Positions 10,040 through 20,034 of a DNA stretch of 64,000 nucleotides are shown here, in pieces. How positions within the stretch are numbered: position 1 is the first letter of the stretch; each line of letters starts with the position of its first letter. Source of the stretch: Carettochelys insculpta (Eukaryota; Chordata; Testudines; Carettochelyidae); NCBI RefSeq assembly GCF_033958435.1, contig NC_134137.1, positions 224,109,501-224,173,500 of the forward strand, given 5' to 3'. Under the pieces are notes generated by a model. The model was not told where the DNA came from, searched no databases, and was given only the letters and a program-made list of their open reading frames with translations. The position numbers and the translations under genes were made by a program.

Positions 10040-11060
10040 ACCTAGCCCAAGGCCAGGCCTACCAACATGGGGGGAAGGGTAGAGGGGGCAGTTGCCCTCA
10101 TGCCCAGCATTTCAAAGGGGCCCAGAGATCCAGCCACTATCACTGCCAAAGTAGAAATAGCAACTAGAGCTTCGGGACACTGTGGCTACGTCTACACGTG
10201 AAGCCTACATCGAAATAGCTTATTTCGATGTAGCAACATCGAAATAGGCTATTTCGAAGAATAACGTCTACACATCCTCCAGGGCTGGCAACGTCGATGT
10301 TCAACTTCGACGTTGGGCAGCACCACATCGAAATAGGCGCTGCGAGGGAACGTCTACACACCAAAGTAGCACACATCGAAATAAGGGTGCCAGGCACAGC
10401 TGCAGACAGGGTCACAGGGCGGACTCAACAGCAAGCCGCTCCCTTAAAGGGCCCCTCCCAGACACAGTTGTACTAAACAACACAAGATACACAGAGCCGA
10501 CAACTGGTTGCAGACCCTGTGCCTGCAGCATGGATCCCCAGCTGCCGCAGCAGCAGCCAGAAGCCCTGGGCTAAGGGCTGCTGCACACAGTGACCATAGA
10601 GCCCCGCAGGGGCTGGAGAGAGAGCATCTCTCAACCCCCCAGCTGATGGCTGCCATGGAGGACCCGGCAATTTCGACGTTGAGGGACGCGGATTTTCTAC
10701 ACGGTCCCTACTTCGACGTTGAACGTCGAAGTAGGGCGCTATTCCGATCCCCTCATGAGGTTAGCGACTTCGACGTCTCGCCGCCTAACGTCGAAGTTAA
10801 CTTCGAAATAGCGCCCGACGCGTGTAGCCGCGACAGGCGCTATTTCGAAGTTAGTGCCGCTACTTCGAAGTAGTGTGCATGTGTAGACACAGCTTGTGAA
10901 TGCCACAGAGCGCTGTGCCACTGCTCCATGTATGGTTCTGAGGAGCATGGGGGGCAGGAGGAGGATGGCCACCCTCTGCACTGTCCCTCCTGCCGTTAGC
11001 CCTCCCACCTTGCCCTGGGGCCCATGGCAACTGTCAGCACCTCTACCAATGGCATCTCAC
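10040..11060 (+). repeat. GC-rich foldback repeat, copy R2, interrupted by MITE copy C
   Basis: The left part (10040-10183) includes GGCCAGGCCTACCAACATGG and CAGCATTTCAAAGGGGCCCAGA. The right part (about 10895-11060) continues GC-rich, with phrases such as CCTTGCCCTGGGGCCCATGG that also occur in the neighbourhood of copy R4. The Harbinger MITE at 10184-10894, with its TGT duplication, sits inside, so the GC-rich repeat is the older insertion. The outer ends are approximate. Confidence 0.5.
10184..10894 (+). mobile_element. Harbinger-type MITE, copy C (711 bp)
   Basis: It starts GGCTACGTCTACACGTG and ends CATGTGTAGACACAGCT. It is flanked by a perfect TGT duplication (10181-10183 and 10895-10897). 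Same 711-bp length and organisation as copies A and B: transposase-side leader with CTTAAAGGGCCCCTCCCAG at the left, a short MDPQL-type start around 10530, and the inverted leader of the Myb-like gene at the right. No intact gene is present. Confidence 0.92.
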
Positions 11061-11720
11061 TGTCTCACAGAGAGACTGCAGAGAACTGGTGACAATATGG
11101 ATCTCTGTAGAACTCTACGGCTCAGGACCTTTGTTAAGAAGGAGCAGTTACTCATCGTCACTTTCCATTCTGACAGAGAGAAATCTGGTGCCACGTGTTG
11201 CTGGGTATCCACTCCTGCTGTGCCATGTAGACAGTTTAGCAGCGCTTTGTGGTCCTCTGTGTCAGAGCTGAAGAGAGATGCAGCAGTGTGATCACGGACA
11301 TCTTACCTTTCTCCAGGCCCACAAAGAAGTTCTCTCCAGAGTGGTATCTGCACCATACTCTGGTCTGAAACCTGATGCCACGTGCTGTCAGAGCATCATG
11401 ATTACTTCGATGTCTATTATTTTGCCCAGGAGCAGAAGGCTGGATTTGGACAGACTGGTCAAGTTCCGGCTTCTTCAGCATGTTCTCATTCCAAGTGAGA
11501 GGACTGGATGTCTTGGGGCCAATGAGGGTGGACAAAGAGTGGTTGTACTGCTATGCTAACTACACATTGGCCTTGCATTTGGATGGCTTTTTTTCCCAGG
11601 GTGAGATGAAAGCCAAGGGAGTATATGAGTCTGGGGGTTGGACCAGCTTTGGTTGCTCATTGCCTTCACAGGAAGCAAGGAAACTGTGATCTCTGTGTAA
11701 AAGAGGCAGTGTTAAGACAC
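11061..11720. other. No gene seen
   Basis: Spacer between the GC-rich repeat and the Harbinger donor element. Overlapping short frames on both strands show no motif. No repeats could be supported. Confidence 0.4.
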
Positions 11721-11994
11721 AGTGAGTGCGTCTACACTAGCCAGCTACTTCAAAGTAGCCAGCACAACGTCGAAATAGCACCCGTCGTGTCTACACACGT
11801 CGGGTGCTATTTTGACGTTGAAATCAACGTTAGGCGGTGAGACGTCGAAGTAGGGTGTGTGTAGACGATCCGCATCCCACTACTTCAAAATTGTGGGGTC
11901 CTCCATTGTGGCCATCACCTGAGGGGTTGAGAGACACTCTGTCCAGCCCCTGTGGGGCTCTATGGTCCCCGCGTACAGCAGCCTTAAAGGCACC

Positions 11995-13646
11995 ATGGAC
12001 CTGGATTTCCTGTGGCAGGAAGCTGAGAGCGTGCAGGCAGCAGCACAGGCATGTGCTAGCCCTGCACGCTTCTCAGAGGCCCCAATCCCCGCTGCCTTAC
12101 CTATGGCCTCAAGCCAGTCCCCCGTGTGCCCCCAGGGCTCCCCTCCTGAGTGGATCCAGGCACCCCCAGCAGCCAGGCAGGGGGCCAAAAGGACGCGGGG
12201 CCCCTCCTGGTTGAAGGCCGAGCTCCAAGACCTGCTGGGGCTCTGGAGCGAGGAGGAGGTGCTCCACGTGATGTGGAGCAAGTGGTGGAACGCAGAAGTG
12301 TTTGCCCGAGTGGCCGAGGGCCTGGCCACCCGGGGTCACCCTGCCTGCACTCTGGATCACGTCCGGAGTAAGGTGAAGGAGCTGCGGGAGGGGTACGTCT
12401 GGGCCCAGGACTCGGCCAGCCGGTCTGGGGCTGCCCCCACCACTTGCCCCTATTACAGGGAGCTCAGGGCCATCCTGGGCCCCCAGGACACCTCTCTCCC
12501 TATGGCCACCCTTGACACCACAGCCAACGAGCCCCAGCAGGCCTCGGAGCCGGAGTCCGGCCCGGAGGCCAACCCCACACCCCGGGGCCCACCCGAGGAG
12601 CTCCCCCTCAGGACAGCAGAGAAGGGGTCCAGCAGCAAGGAGGGAGGGCTCCTCATCGACCTCCCCTCCTGGAGCACCAGCCGGGCATCTGCCCACCGGG
12701 CTTCCCCCGACCGCGGCAATGGATGGTCAGGTACATACCCCACAGAGCACACACCCATGGGCCACAGGGCGGAGGCACCAGCCACGACCGGGATCCTCAC
12801 ACACACCCAGCGGACCCCAACCCGTGAATGTCCAGCCACAGTACAGTCCCAGGACAGTGGCACGGCCATCAGCACCCGTCAGCACCCATACCCATGAACA
12901 GAACTCAGTCTTGACCCCGGGCGCAGGGGACAATGCCACAGTGACAGCCAACAGGGACATCAAACCCACCGACAGGGACGGAGACCCAGCACCCAAGAGG
13001 GGGCGGGGAGAATGGGCCATGGGCCAGGGCACTGTACTAACAGCTTTCCCCTCCCTCTCTCCCTCTCTCCACCTGCAGCATCTGAACCCCCAGGCAGCCA
13101 GGCACCCTCTGTTGTCCCCGACAGCCCACCGGAGGCAAGCCACCGCCAGCGCCTGGAGACACCCCCAAGGCCAGAGGGACGGTCCCGCCACCGCCGGACT
13201 CTGGGCATGGCCCAGTGGACCCTCAGCTCCTGGCAGCTGTCCAGCGGCAGATGGAGGTGGCGGAGGAAAGACTCCATTTCGAGCGGGAGGAGTCCACCCG
13301 GCGCTGGGCGACATGGGAGGACTTTATGGGGGTTTTCAGGGACATAGTCGGATCGATCAGGGAGGCTGTTGTCCAGCTCCTGCCCCCCGCTGTCCGCCGG
13401 GCTGCCCTACCCACTGTCCCACCCACCTCACCGCCTGCTGCCCCACCTGCCGCCCCACCCGCCTCACCACCGGCAAGCTCCACAGAGCCCACTGGGGCTG
13501 AAGACTGGCCAGTGGAGGCATCCTGGCCATACCTGCCAGTCCTCCCAGCCCCCAGCCGGACACGCCGGGGACCGCGGACACGGGGAGGTGGGGTTGCGAG
13601 CCGTACCTGCCGGGGCTCACTCCCCTCTACCCCCACCCCAGATTGA
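11995..13646 (+). pseudogene. Harbinger Myb/SANT-like DNA-binding protein (frameshifted)
   Basis: Accessory protein of the transposon, expected to bind element DNA and help the nuclease reach it (family knowledge). I chose the ATG at 11995 because it sits in an ACCATGG context; an in-frame ATG 33 bases upstream also exists. Exon 1 runs 11995-12730 and exon 2 13079-13646. A Myb/SANT-like domain spans about residues 68-162. Its tryptophans lie in PSWLKAELQDLLGLW and MWSKWW, followed by the helix VRSKVKELREGYVWAQ and the CPYYRELRAIL end. A Pro/Ser-rich linker follows. The last part, about 13215-13330, is a charged helix (RQMEVAEERLHFEREES) typical of the C-terminal region of such proteins. Exon 2 begins in the frame SEPPGSQAPSVVPDSP, but the charged helix lies in another frame, so a one-base loss (or two-base gain) lies between about 13110 and 13210. 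The stop is at 13644-13646. Confidence 0.8.
12731..13078 (+). other. Predicted intron of the Myb-like gene
   Basis: The donor CAG/GTACAT is at 12731. The acceptor follows a pyrimidine tract (CCCTCTCTCCACCTGCAG) ending at 13078. Removing it joins a one-base codon remnant to two bases of exon 2 and keeps an open frame into SEPPGSQAPS. Without splicing the frame runs to 12897 through low-complexity sequence. Confidence 0.65.
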
Positions 13647-13762
13647 TCGGGGCCCAGCGGATGGCTCGGCTGTTGGCCCATGTATATAGTTGTCCCCCTT
13701 TTTGTAGATTAGTTGCAGTTTCTTTGTTGAATCAAACAAGTTATCTGGTTAAGAAAAAAGGT

Positions 13763-13768
13763 TTTATT
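13763..13768 (-). terminator. Polyadenylation signal AATAAA for the transposase gene
   Basis: AATAAA on the minus strand lies about 120 bases past the transposase stop at 13887-13889. It fits a short 3' untranslated region ending between the two convergent genes. Confidence 0.5.
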
Positions 13769-13886
13769 TTCCAAAAAGCTGGAGGTGTGTGCTTGTTGGG
13801 GGGGTGATGTGCGGGTGTTGGGGGCAGTGTGGGGGCATTGTGGGCTGTGTGCGGGGGGGGTCTTCTGGGGAAGGCCAGGGAGGTGC

Positions 13887-15353
13887 TCAGGGGTCTCCCT
13901 GATCAAAGTGGGCCCGCAGGGCCTCGCGGACCCGTACCCCCTCATGGTGGGCCTGGCAACTGGGTGCAGCGGCCAGCTGGGGGAAGCCCGTGCCAGCATC
14001 AACCACCCACCCCTGGACAAAAGCCTCCCCCTTGCTCTCGATGTTGTGGAGCATGCAGCACGCGCCCACTACCTGGGGGATGTTCTGGAGGCTGACGTTC
14101 AGTTGGGCAAGGAGGCACCACCAGCGGCCCTTCAGACGGCCAAATGTTCTCTCCACCACCTGGGTGGCATGGTTCAGGCGGGCATTGAACCGCTCCTGGC
14201 TGGCATTGAGGTGGCCAGTGTATGGGCTCATGAGCTAGGGCTGGAGGGGGTAGACTGCATCCGCCACGAGGCAGAGGGGCATGGTGGTGTCCCCCAGAGG
14301 GATCTCCCTCTGGGGGATGTAGGTCCACACCTCCAGCCAGCGGCACAGGCCCGAGTTCCTAAAAACATGGGCATCTTGTGTGCAGCTGGTCCAGCCCACG
14401 TACACATCCTGGAAGCAGCCCCAACTGTCCACCATGGCCTGCAGGACCATGGAGTGGTAGCCCCTGCAGTTGTTGTATCTTCCTCCACTGTGGTCTAGGG
14501 CATGGATGGGGATGTGGGTCCCATCCAGGGCCCCAAAGCAGTTCGGGAACCCCATGGAGGTGAATCCGGCGATGGCTGCGTCCAGGTCCCCGAGTCGGAC
14601 GACCCTCTGGAGCAACATGGTGTTAAGCGCATGGACCACCTGTTGGGAGGGAACACAGGTGCCCATGAGGCTATGCAGGGTGCCCCAGGGCCCTTCCCCC
14701 AGGCCCCCCTCCCTGGCACCTCCCCGGGTACCCCACTTGCCCAGCCCGTCCCTCCCCGGTACCCCTCCCTTTCCAGCCCCACACCTGGCCCCTCCCTCCC
14801 TCCTTCCCCAAGCCCACACCTGGCCCTCCTGCCCCCCAGTGGGTGCATGCCTGGGCATCCTTACCTCCATGACGACGGCCCCAACCGTGGCCTTTCCCAC
14901 TCCAAACTGGTGTCTCATGGAACAATATCTGTCTGGAGTGGCCAGCTTCCAGACGGCTATTGTGACCCTCCTCTCAATGGGGAAAGCGCGCCACATCCGG
15001 GTGTCATGGTGCCTCAGCACTGGGGTGAGCCACTGGCAGAGCTCAAGAAAGGTCTGCCGCCGCATGCAGAAGTTCCGGAGCCACATATCATCGTCCCAGT
15101 CCCGCATGACGAGCTGCTCCCACCACTCGGAGCTGGTGGGGTAGCCCCAGAGGCGGGAGAGCAGCCAGTGAGGGAGGAAGAGGGGAGCCTGGTTGTCAGG
15201 GGTGTCCCTGTCTGCCTCTGGGGTGGGCTTCTCTGGTAGGAGCCACTGGGCGGTCTCCCAGGCAGCACCTAGCAGGGCGCTTGCCCCCTGGATGATGACC
15301 TGGAGGGCCTCCGCTTCCTGCTGCTGCTGCTGCAGTTGCTGCTGGGTGTCCAT
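13887..15353 (-). pseudogene. HARBI1-like DDE nuclease (PIF/Harbinger transposase), one stop codon
   Basis: Endonuclease/transposase that cuts the element ends in the nucleus (DDE_4/HARBI1 family). The start at 15353 follows a conserved TTTAAA block. Exon 1 covers codons 1-163 (15353-14865) and exon 2 resumes at 14639; the spliced length would be about 413 residues, normal for the family. The Gln-rich N-terminus is followed by the helix-turn-helix-like region (FPIERRVTIAVWKLATP, FGVGKATVGAV). Acidic catalytic positions are all present: D in FGALDGTHIPIHA (spliced residue about 202), D in CTQDAHVFRNS (about 252), and E in QVVERTFGRLKGRW (about 326). LVADAVYPLQP corresponds to the family's GDSAYPL motif. 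A single TAG at 14235-14237 interrupts the frame directly after YPLQP, where relatives usually have Trp. The frame stays open after it to the stop at 13887. No other lesion was seen. Confidence 0.92.
14640..14864 (-). other. Predicted in-frame intron of the transposase gene (225 bp)
   Basis: On the minus strand the donor is GAG/GTAAGG (14864) and the acceptor CCCTCCCAACAG (ending 14640). The 225 bases equal 75 codons and contain no stop, so the intron is invisible to a simple frame scan. The encoded stretch is Gly/Arg-rich low complexity (GKGGVPGRDGLGKWG) between two conserved transposase blocks, which is why I read it as an intron. Confidence 0.85.
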
Positions 15354-15429
15354 ATCTGCTGTGACTTAGTCTGCGAGAGAGTGGCTACTGCTCTGAAGAC
15401 CTCATGCTGGGCAGGCCGGGTGTGCCTGG

Positions 15430-15451
15430 GAGGGGCCCTTTAAAGGAGCGG
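15430..15451 (-). promoter_or_regulatory. Conserved TTTAAA core-promoter-like block of the transposase
   Basis: On the minus strand the block CTTTAAAGGGCCCCTCCCAG lies about 90 bases before the transposase ATG. Almost the same block sits at the equivalent place in the four MITEs (about 263, 1800, 10442, 16053), although the surrounding leader has diverged. Such retention suggests a TATA-like promoter, but no transcription start is known. Confidence 0.5.
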
Positions 15452-15792
15452 CTTGCGTCTGCCCCAGAAGGGCTAGTGTGCTCTGTGACCCGGTCTGCGG
15501 TCTTTCCTGGCCCCTTATTTCGAAAGAGGGTGCTTGTGTGTGTGGACGCTCTGCATTTCCTTCCAGGGCAGCTCCTTTCAACACTTCCCGTCACTACTTT
15601 GACGTTGAACGTCGACGTTGCCAGCCCTGGAGGACGTGTAGATGATAATCATTGAAGTAGCCTATTTCGATGTTCTTACTTCGAAATAGGCTACTTCGAC
15701 GTAATGTGCTAGTGTAGACGTAGCCAGTGAGTGATAAAGCTGGAGATGACTCCAGTGCCCAATCCTAGGCTGAATATAAGATCCAGCATATA

Positions 15793-16504
15793 AGCTACGT
15801 CTACACGTGTATGCTACATCGAAATAGATTATTTCAATGTAGCGAAATCGAAATAAGCTATTTCGATGAATAGCATCTACACTTCCTCCAGGGCTGGTGC
15901 CGTCGATGTTGAAGGGCGGCATCACATCGAAGTAGGCGCTGCAGGGGAGCGTCTACACGCCAAAGCGGCCCACAGCGAAATAAGGGTGCCAGGAACAGCT
16001 GCAGACAGGGTCACAGGGCGGACTAGCACTTCCCGGGCAAAAGCTAGCCACTCCCTTAAAGGGCTCCTCCCAGAAACACTTGCACTAAACAGCACAAGAT
16101 CCACAGAGCCGACAACTGGTTGCAGACCCTGTGCATGAAGCATGGATCCCCAGCTGCAGCAGCAGCAGCCAGAAGCCCTGGGCTAAGGGCTGCTGCACAC
16201 AGTGACCATAGAGCCCCGCAGGGGCTGGAGAGAGCGTCTCTCAACCCCTCAGCTGATGGCTGCCATGGCGGACCCTGATATTTCGATGTTGCGGGATGCG
16301 GATCGTCTACACGTGCCTTACTTCGATGTTCAACGTCGAAGTAGGGCGCTATTCCCATCTCCTGATGGGGATAGCGACTTCTACGTCTCACCGCCTTACA
16401 TCGATTTCAACTTCGAAATAGCGCTCGCCACATGTAGACATGGCGGGAGCTATTTCGAAGTTGGCGCAGCGACTTCGAAGTAGCCAGCACGTGTAGACAC
16501 GGCT
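15793..16504 (+). mobile_element. Harbinger-type MITE, copy D (712 bp)
   Basis: It starts AGCTACGTCTACACGTG (first G changed to A) and ends CACGTGTAGACACGGCT. A perfect ATA duplication flanks it (15790-15792 and 16505-16507). Same order as copies A-C: CTTAAAGGG block near 16053, short MDPQLQQQQPEALG frame from about 16143, then the inverted Myb-gene leader. It lies only 67 bases from the right end of the complete element, transposase ends facing each other. It is somewhat more diverged than A-C. Confidence 0.92.
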
Positions 16505-16507
16505 ATA

Positions 16508-18362
16508 GAAGGCTACTTCTACGGTTCCAGTGACTGCATGGCAGAATCCCAGGCAGGCTGACTGTGACAGCAAGTATAAATTAATCATTGGCCTTGTCTT
16601 CATGGAGGAAGAGAACATGGAGGACAAGGAATGTGGGAGATTTCAGTACCCTGATCATCACCAGCTCTGTAAGTGCCTGTGGAAATTTAACAGAAAGCCC
16701 TACTACAAGCCCTAGGTTCCTCTTGTCTTCCACCTCACAGATCACACAGACATACATGAATGTTTCTCTTCCTGAGAAAGGAAATCTTCTGCACTCAAGG
16801 CTACAGATGAGCAAGACTACTGTTGCTCCTTCCCTTTGTTTTATCCAGGTGCATTCAGGGGTCTGTCTTAGCCTGTGAGACACGAACAGTCCTGTGGGAA
16901 CTAGCTGAGCTAGGTGAGAGTTGGAAGTAGCACTACACTATGTTCCAGTGATGCCAGAATAGCTCAATGTTCAACCACTGTTGTATCAAAACTCTGGCTC
17001 AGCAACCCTAATCCCCAACCATGTAGTATGACATGCACCTGTGTGGCATATGTAAGCCTTGGTAGTCCTCAGCTTATGACAGAAGCTGATTAAAGTGACT
17101 CAGAAAGCAAATTCCTTAAAAACAAAGCATTATTTATTCATTCATCCAAAGGAACATAGCATGCACAGCAAAGGTGAAAAGCAATAAAGACCTATACATA
17201 TATTTCCTCTTATGTACACTTTAATCTTTCCTTGCCAGCTTTTGTAAATTCCCATAAGCTCAGTTTAGCACATCTCTGGGTGGCAGAGTCAGATTGCCTT
17301 CTGCTTCATGTTCTCAGTGACTTTATGTGTGTCTGTCAGCATGCGGACAACACAATCCGCCACTCACTCCACACAGATGTGCGTGGGCACACATGCGTGC
17401 GTGTACACACACACACACACAGCATTCTTTCCCTTGCTTTCCCACCAAACACACACACTTCTTGTTTAGGCCACCATCTCTCAGGTTTTAGTATTTATTC
17501 CCTTTGATCCTAAATGTGGCCTGGGGACACGGTAGTCATCAGGCAAAAGGTTATTTACAACTTAGTTGCTTCTCCATTGTCTCTCCAAAGACGTTTGGTA
17601 TTCACTATGACAGCATCTGATTTTTGTCACCATTTTATTGCTTGCCTGGTCTCGGAGCCTCCTTTAATTTAACTCTGAGCATCCAGAGGTAAACTGCGGT
17701 GCATATGACATTTACAAAACAACACCACCACACATAGCTCCCGTATTTTTCACACTTTGCTTTTAGCAGCTGGAGCTGCAGGCAGTTATCTTCTTCTTCT
17801 GCTATGTTCAATGATGCTCCTAATCAAGCAGTGGAATCGAACAGTCTGGTGTCTGAGCTGTCTTAAAGGATGTCTCCTCAAGCCAGTGAGAGAGGGGATC
17901 TCAGAAGGTGTGGATCAGTAGGGCTCCAGATTCTTTGAAGATCCTGGTGTCCTAGTGCTCTGGATCTTCAGGGGCTGGTAGAGTTGTGCGGGTGACAGAC
18001 CAGTAAGTTTGCCTGGTGGTCATTAAAGGGACAGAAGTGATGACAGGAGATAGTGTGGAGGAACAGGGGGAGACTTTTCTTTCTCACCAGGTTATGCTCT
18101 CCTTTGGCATCAGCTGGAACCACTTTCCTGTGAAGGTTACCGTTGTGGGGAGGACATGGAGCTGAGAGGGCTAGATGACAATAGAAGAGGTGGACAGGCA
18201 ATGAGATGAGACTAGACTTTTAAATCTTCTGAATGCTGGGGGAGAGGGGTGAGGAGGAGAGATTGAATAGAAAGAACACACACAAAACAGAAACAAACAA
18301 AACCCCAGACAAAACAGCCTGCATTTTCATATAATCACTCCCTGGGTTCAAAGAATTTAACC
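16508..18362. other. No gene seen; one (AC)n run
   Basis: Non-coding DNA of mixed composition. The only clear simple repeat is the (AC)n run at 17405-17421. Short frames carry no recognisable domain. Confidence 0.4.
17405..17421. repeat. (AC)n microsatellite
   Basis: An uninterrupted run of AC dinucleotides in a CA/GT-rich neighbourhood. Confidence 0.9.
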
Positions 18363-19025
18363 CAATCGTGGGGTAAAATACAGCCCACAGGCCAAAGTTG
18401 CATTCCAAGCCACCAAATCTGACCCATGGGCACTCCCTGCCTGCCCTGCCCATAAATGCAGCTAAAAGCAGGCAGCAGCTCTCACCCATGCATGTCTCTG
18501 AATGCTACAATCCCAAGTGGGGGCGAGGCAGGGAGAGAGAGAGGGAGAGAGTTTGTGTACTGCCACCGCCCCCCAGCACAACCTTTCAGTTCCCACTGGC
18601 CGGTTTTCAGCCAATGGGAGCTGCTTGTTTGCAGGGCAGGCAGGGGTCAGAGATGCGCAGGGGTCAGCGATGCACATGGCTGAGAGCAGCTCAGGCCCAG
18701 GGGTGTGATAGGAGGGACAGTTACACTCAAATTACCACATGGGGCACCAAATGCCCCAGCCCTGGGGAGCTGCTGCTGCCTGGCAGCCCCCACCCCACAC
18801 CATCCCAGCCTGCCCTGGGGAGCAGCTGCTGACTACCACCACCAACTCAGGCTTCTCCTGGGCCCTGACAGAGAAGCTGGTGGGTGGCTTACACACTCCT
18901 CCAGCCCCAGGCTAGAAACGGAGAACCTGTTGGGCAACCTGTGTGCTCCCTGCCTCTGCCTTAGGCCAGCTCTGGGGTGAAGCCAGCAGGCAAAGCGTTC
19001 AGACCCCACTGCCCTGGGCAATGCC
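18363..19025. repeat. GC-rich repeat-like segment, unclassified
   Basis: A block of higher GC content beginning with TACAGCCCACAGGCCAAAG, wording similar to hAT/Charlie-type ends (the GGCCCGCGGGCC kind). It is followed by Pro/Ser-type low-complexity frames. No matching terminus or target duplication was found, so it is recorded only as a probable old repeat. Confidence 0.3.
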
Positions 19026-19029
19026 AAGT

Positions 19030-20031
19030 AAGCCTTCTAGTATTTGATATAAAATTCAAAGCAAAATGACCGAAACAGTAACATTTAAACCTTATCACAA
19101 TGAAGCAAGGATGCTTCTATATTATCAGACTAAAATGAGAAGATCTAAATGAATTATTTTGGCTTCTTCCTGGTGAAAATTTCCTCTGAATTGATATTTT
19201 TCACAAAAATGTTATTTTTCTGACAAACTGCTCTTTCCAATGCAAAATGATTCAATTAAAAAAATTAAACTACTTCTAACTACAACAAACTAGACTGCAA
19301 CATGTCCCTACAGAAAATTATCACACTAGCAGACTTCTTACGACTGGGAAATGTGAAAATCAAGGCAGGTTGGAGCAGAATACTTAAGGTGGAAACATGG
19401 AGATGCAAATCACAGCCCCAAACACCAAAAGATGCTTTAATATTGAGGGCACAAACTACAAAGGAACACAAAAATATATTTGTGTGCACCTTATCAGGAA
19501 TGGTACTAGGCTTTACAAATGCATTTATGAAAGCAGAGCCCAACCAAGAAGAAACGAGAAAATGAGAACGGGCACAGTGTTGGCATTGCATTTGCGAAGC
19601 AATCTGCCTCTGGATCAGAAACGGATGATGCTGATAAATGCATGCAGGATAGACCCTAACCACAGGGTACAGCCCTCTGCTTGAGGGATTGGACATACCA
19701 CCGATGCAGACCTAAGATATCTGTGTTTACTGCACTCTGACAACAACTGAATCTGTTATCATGATAATAAAGTATCACTGAGGTGAGCCGAATTCTGTGA
19801 GCCTCCAGGGATGTGTATCTGTGCACATCTCCAAATATCTTTCCTGTTGCATGTTTCCAAGGCTCTTCCTCTGTCTGTGTGCGCACGCGAGTATGTGTAT
19901 CTTTCCAGATGCATGTTTGCATAACTTAATGTCTTCATTATGGAATGTATGACATCACAGGCATGATTGCCTGCACACGTTTCCATAGACATATCTGTGT
20001 GTGCCTACAAGCACATCTGCATGAATGTCTG
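19030..20031. other. No gene seen
   Basis: AT-rich DNA, then a CA/TG-rich stretch (about 19800-20030) with no exact tandem unit. No gene or element was supported. Confidence 0.4.
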
Positions 20032-20034
20032 CAT

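Larger units (their letters stand above)
11724..15725. mobile_element. Two-gene PIF/Harbinger transposon (near-complete, 4,002 bp)
   Basis: The left end reads GAGTGCGTCTACACTAGCC, and the right end inverted reads GGCTACGTCTACACTAGC. A perfect 3-bp duplication AGT flanks it (11721-11723 and 15726-15728). Inside are two convergent genes whose 3' ends meet near 13.65-13.89 kb: a Myb/SANT-like protein on plus and a HARBI1-like DDE nuclease on minus. This is the standard two-protein make-up of animal Harbinger elements (family knowledge). Subterminal TTCGAAGT-type palindromes recur at both ends and are shared with the MITEs. Both genes carry one disabling change, so this copy is probably inactive but young enough to keep introns, termini and target duplication. 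Confidence 0.93.

Noticed and set aside
12109..13681. Long open frames on the minus strand across the Myb-like gene (for example 12109-12696, 12727-13314, 13223-13681)
   Set aside because: They are antisense shadows in GC-rich coding DNA, with no domains. The plus-strand frame has the Myb/SANT motif and splice signals.
13785..15239. Long plus-strand frames opposite the transposase
   Set aside because: They are compositional shadows; the minus strand carries the DDE motifs.
11721..15734. A 9-bp direct repeat CAGTGAGTG around the Harbinger donor as its target duplication
   Set aside because: It would make the two ends unequal, starting CGTCTACAC on the left and GCTACGTCTACAC on the right. Using the ends defined by the MITEs gives the 3-bp AGT duplication that fits all other copies.
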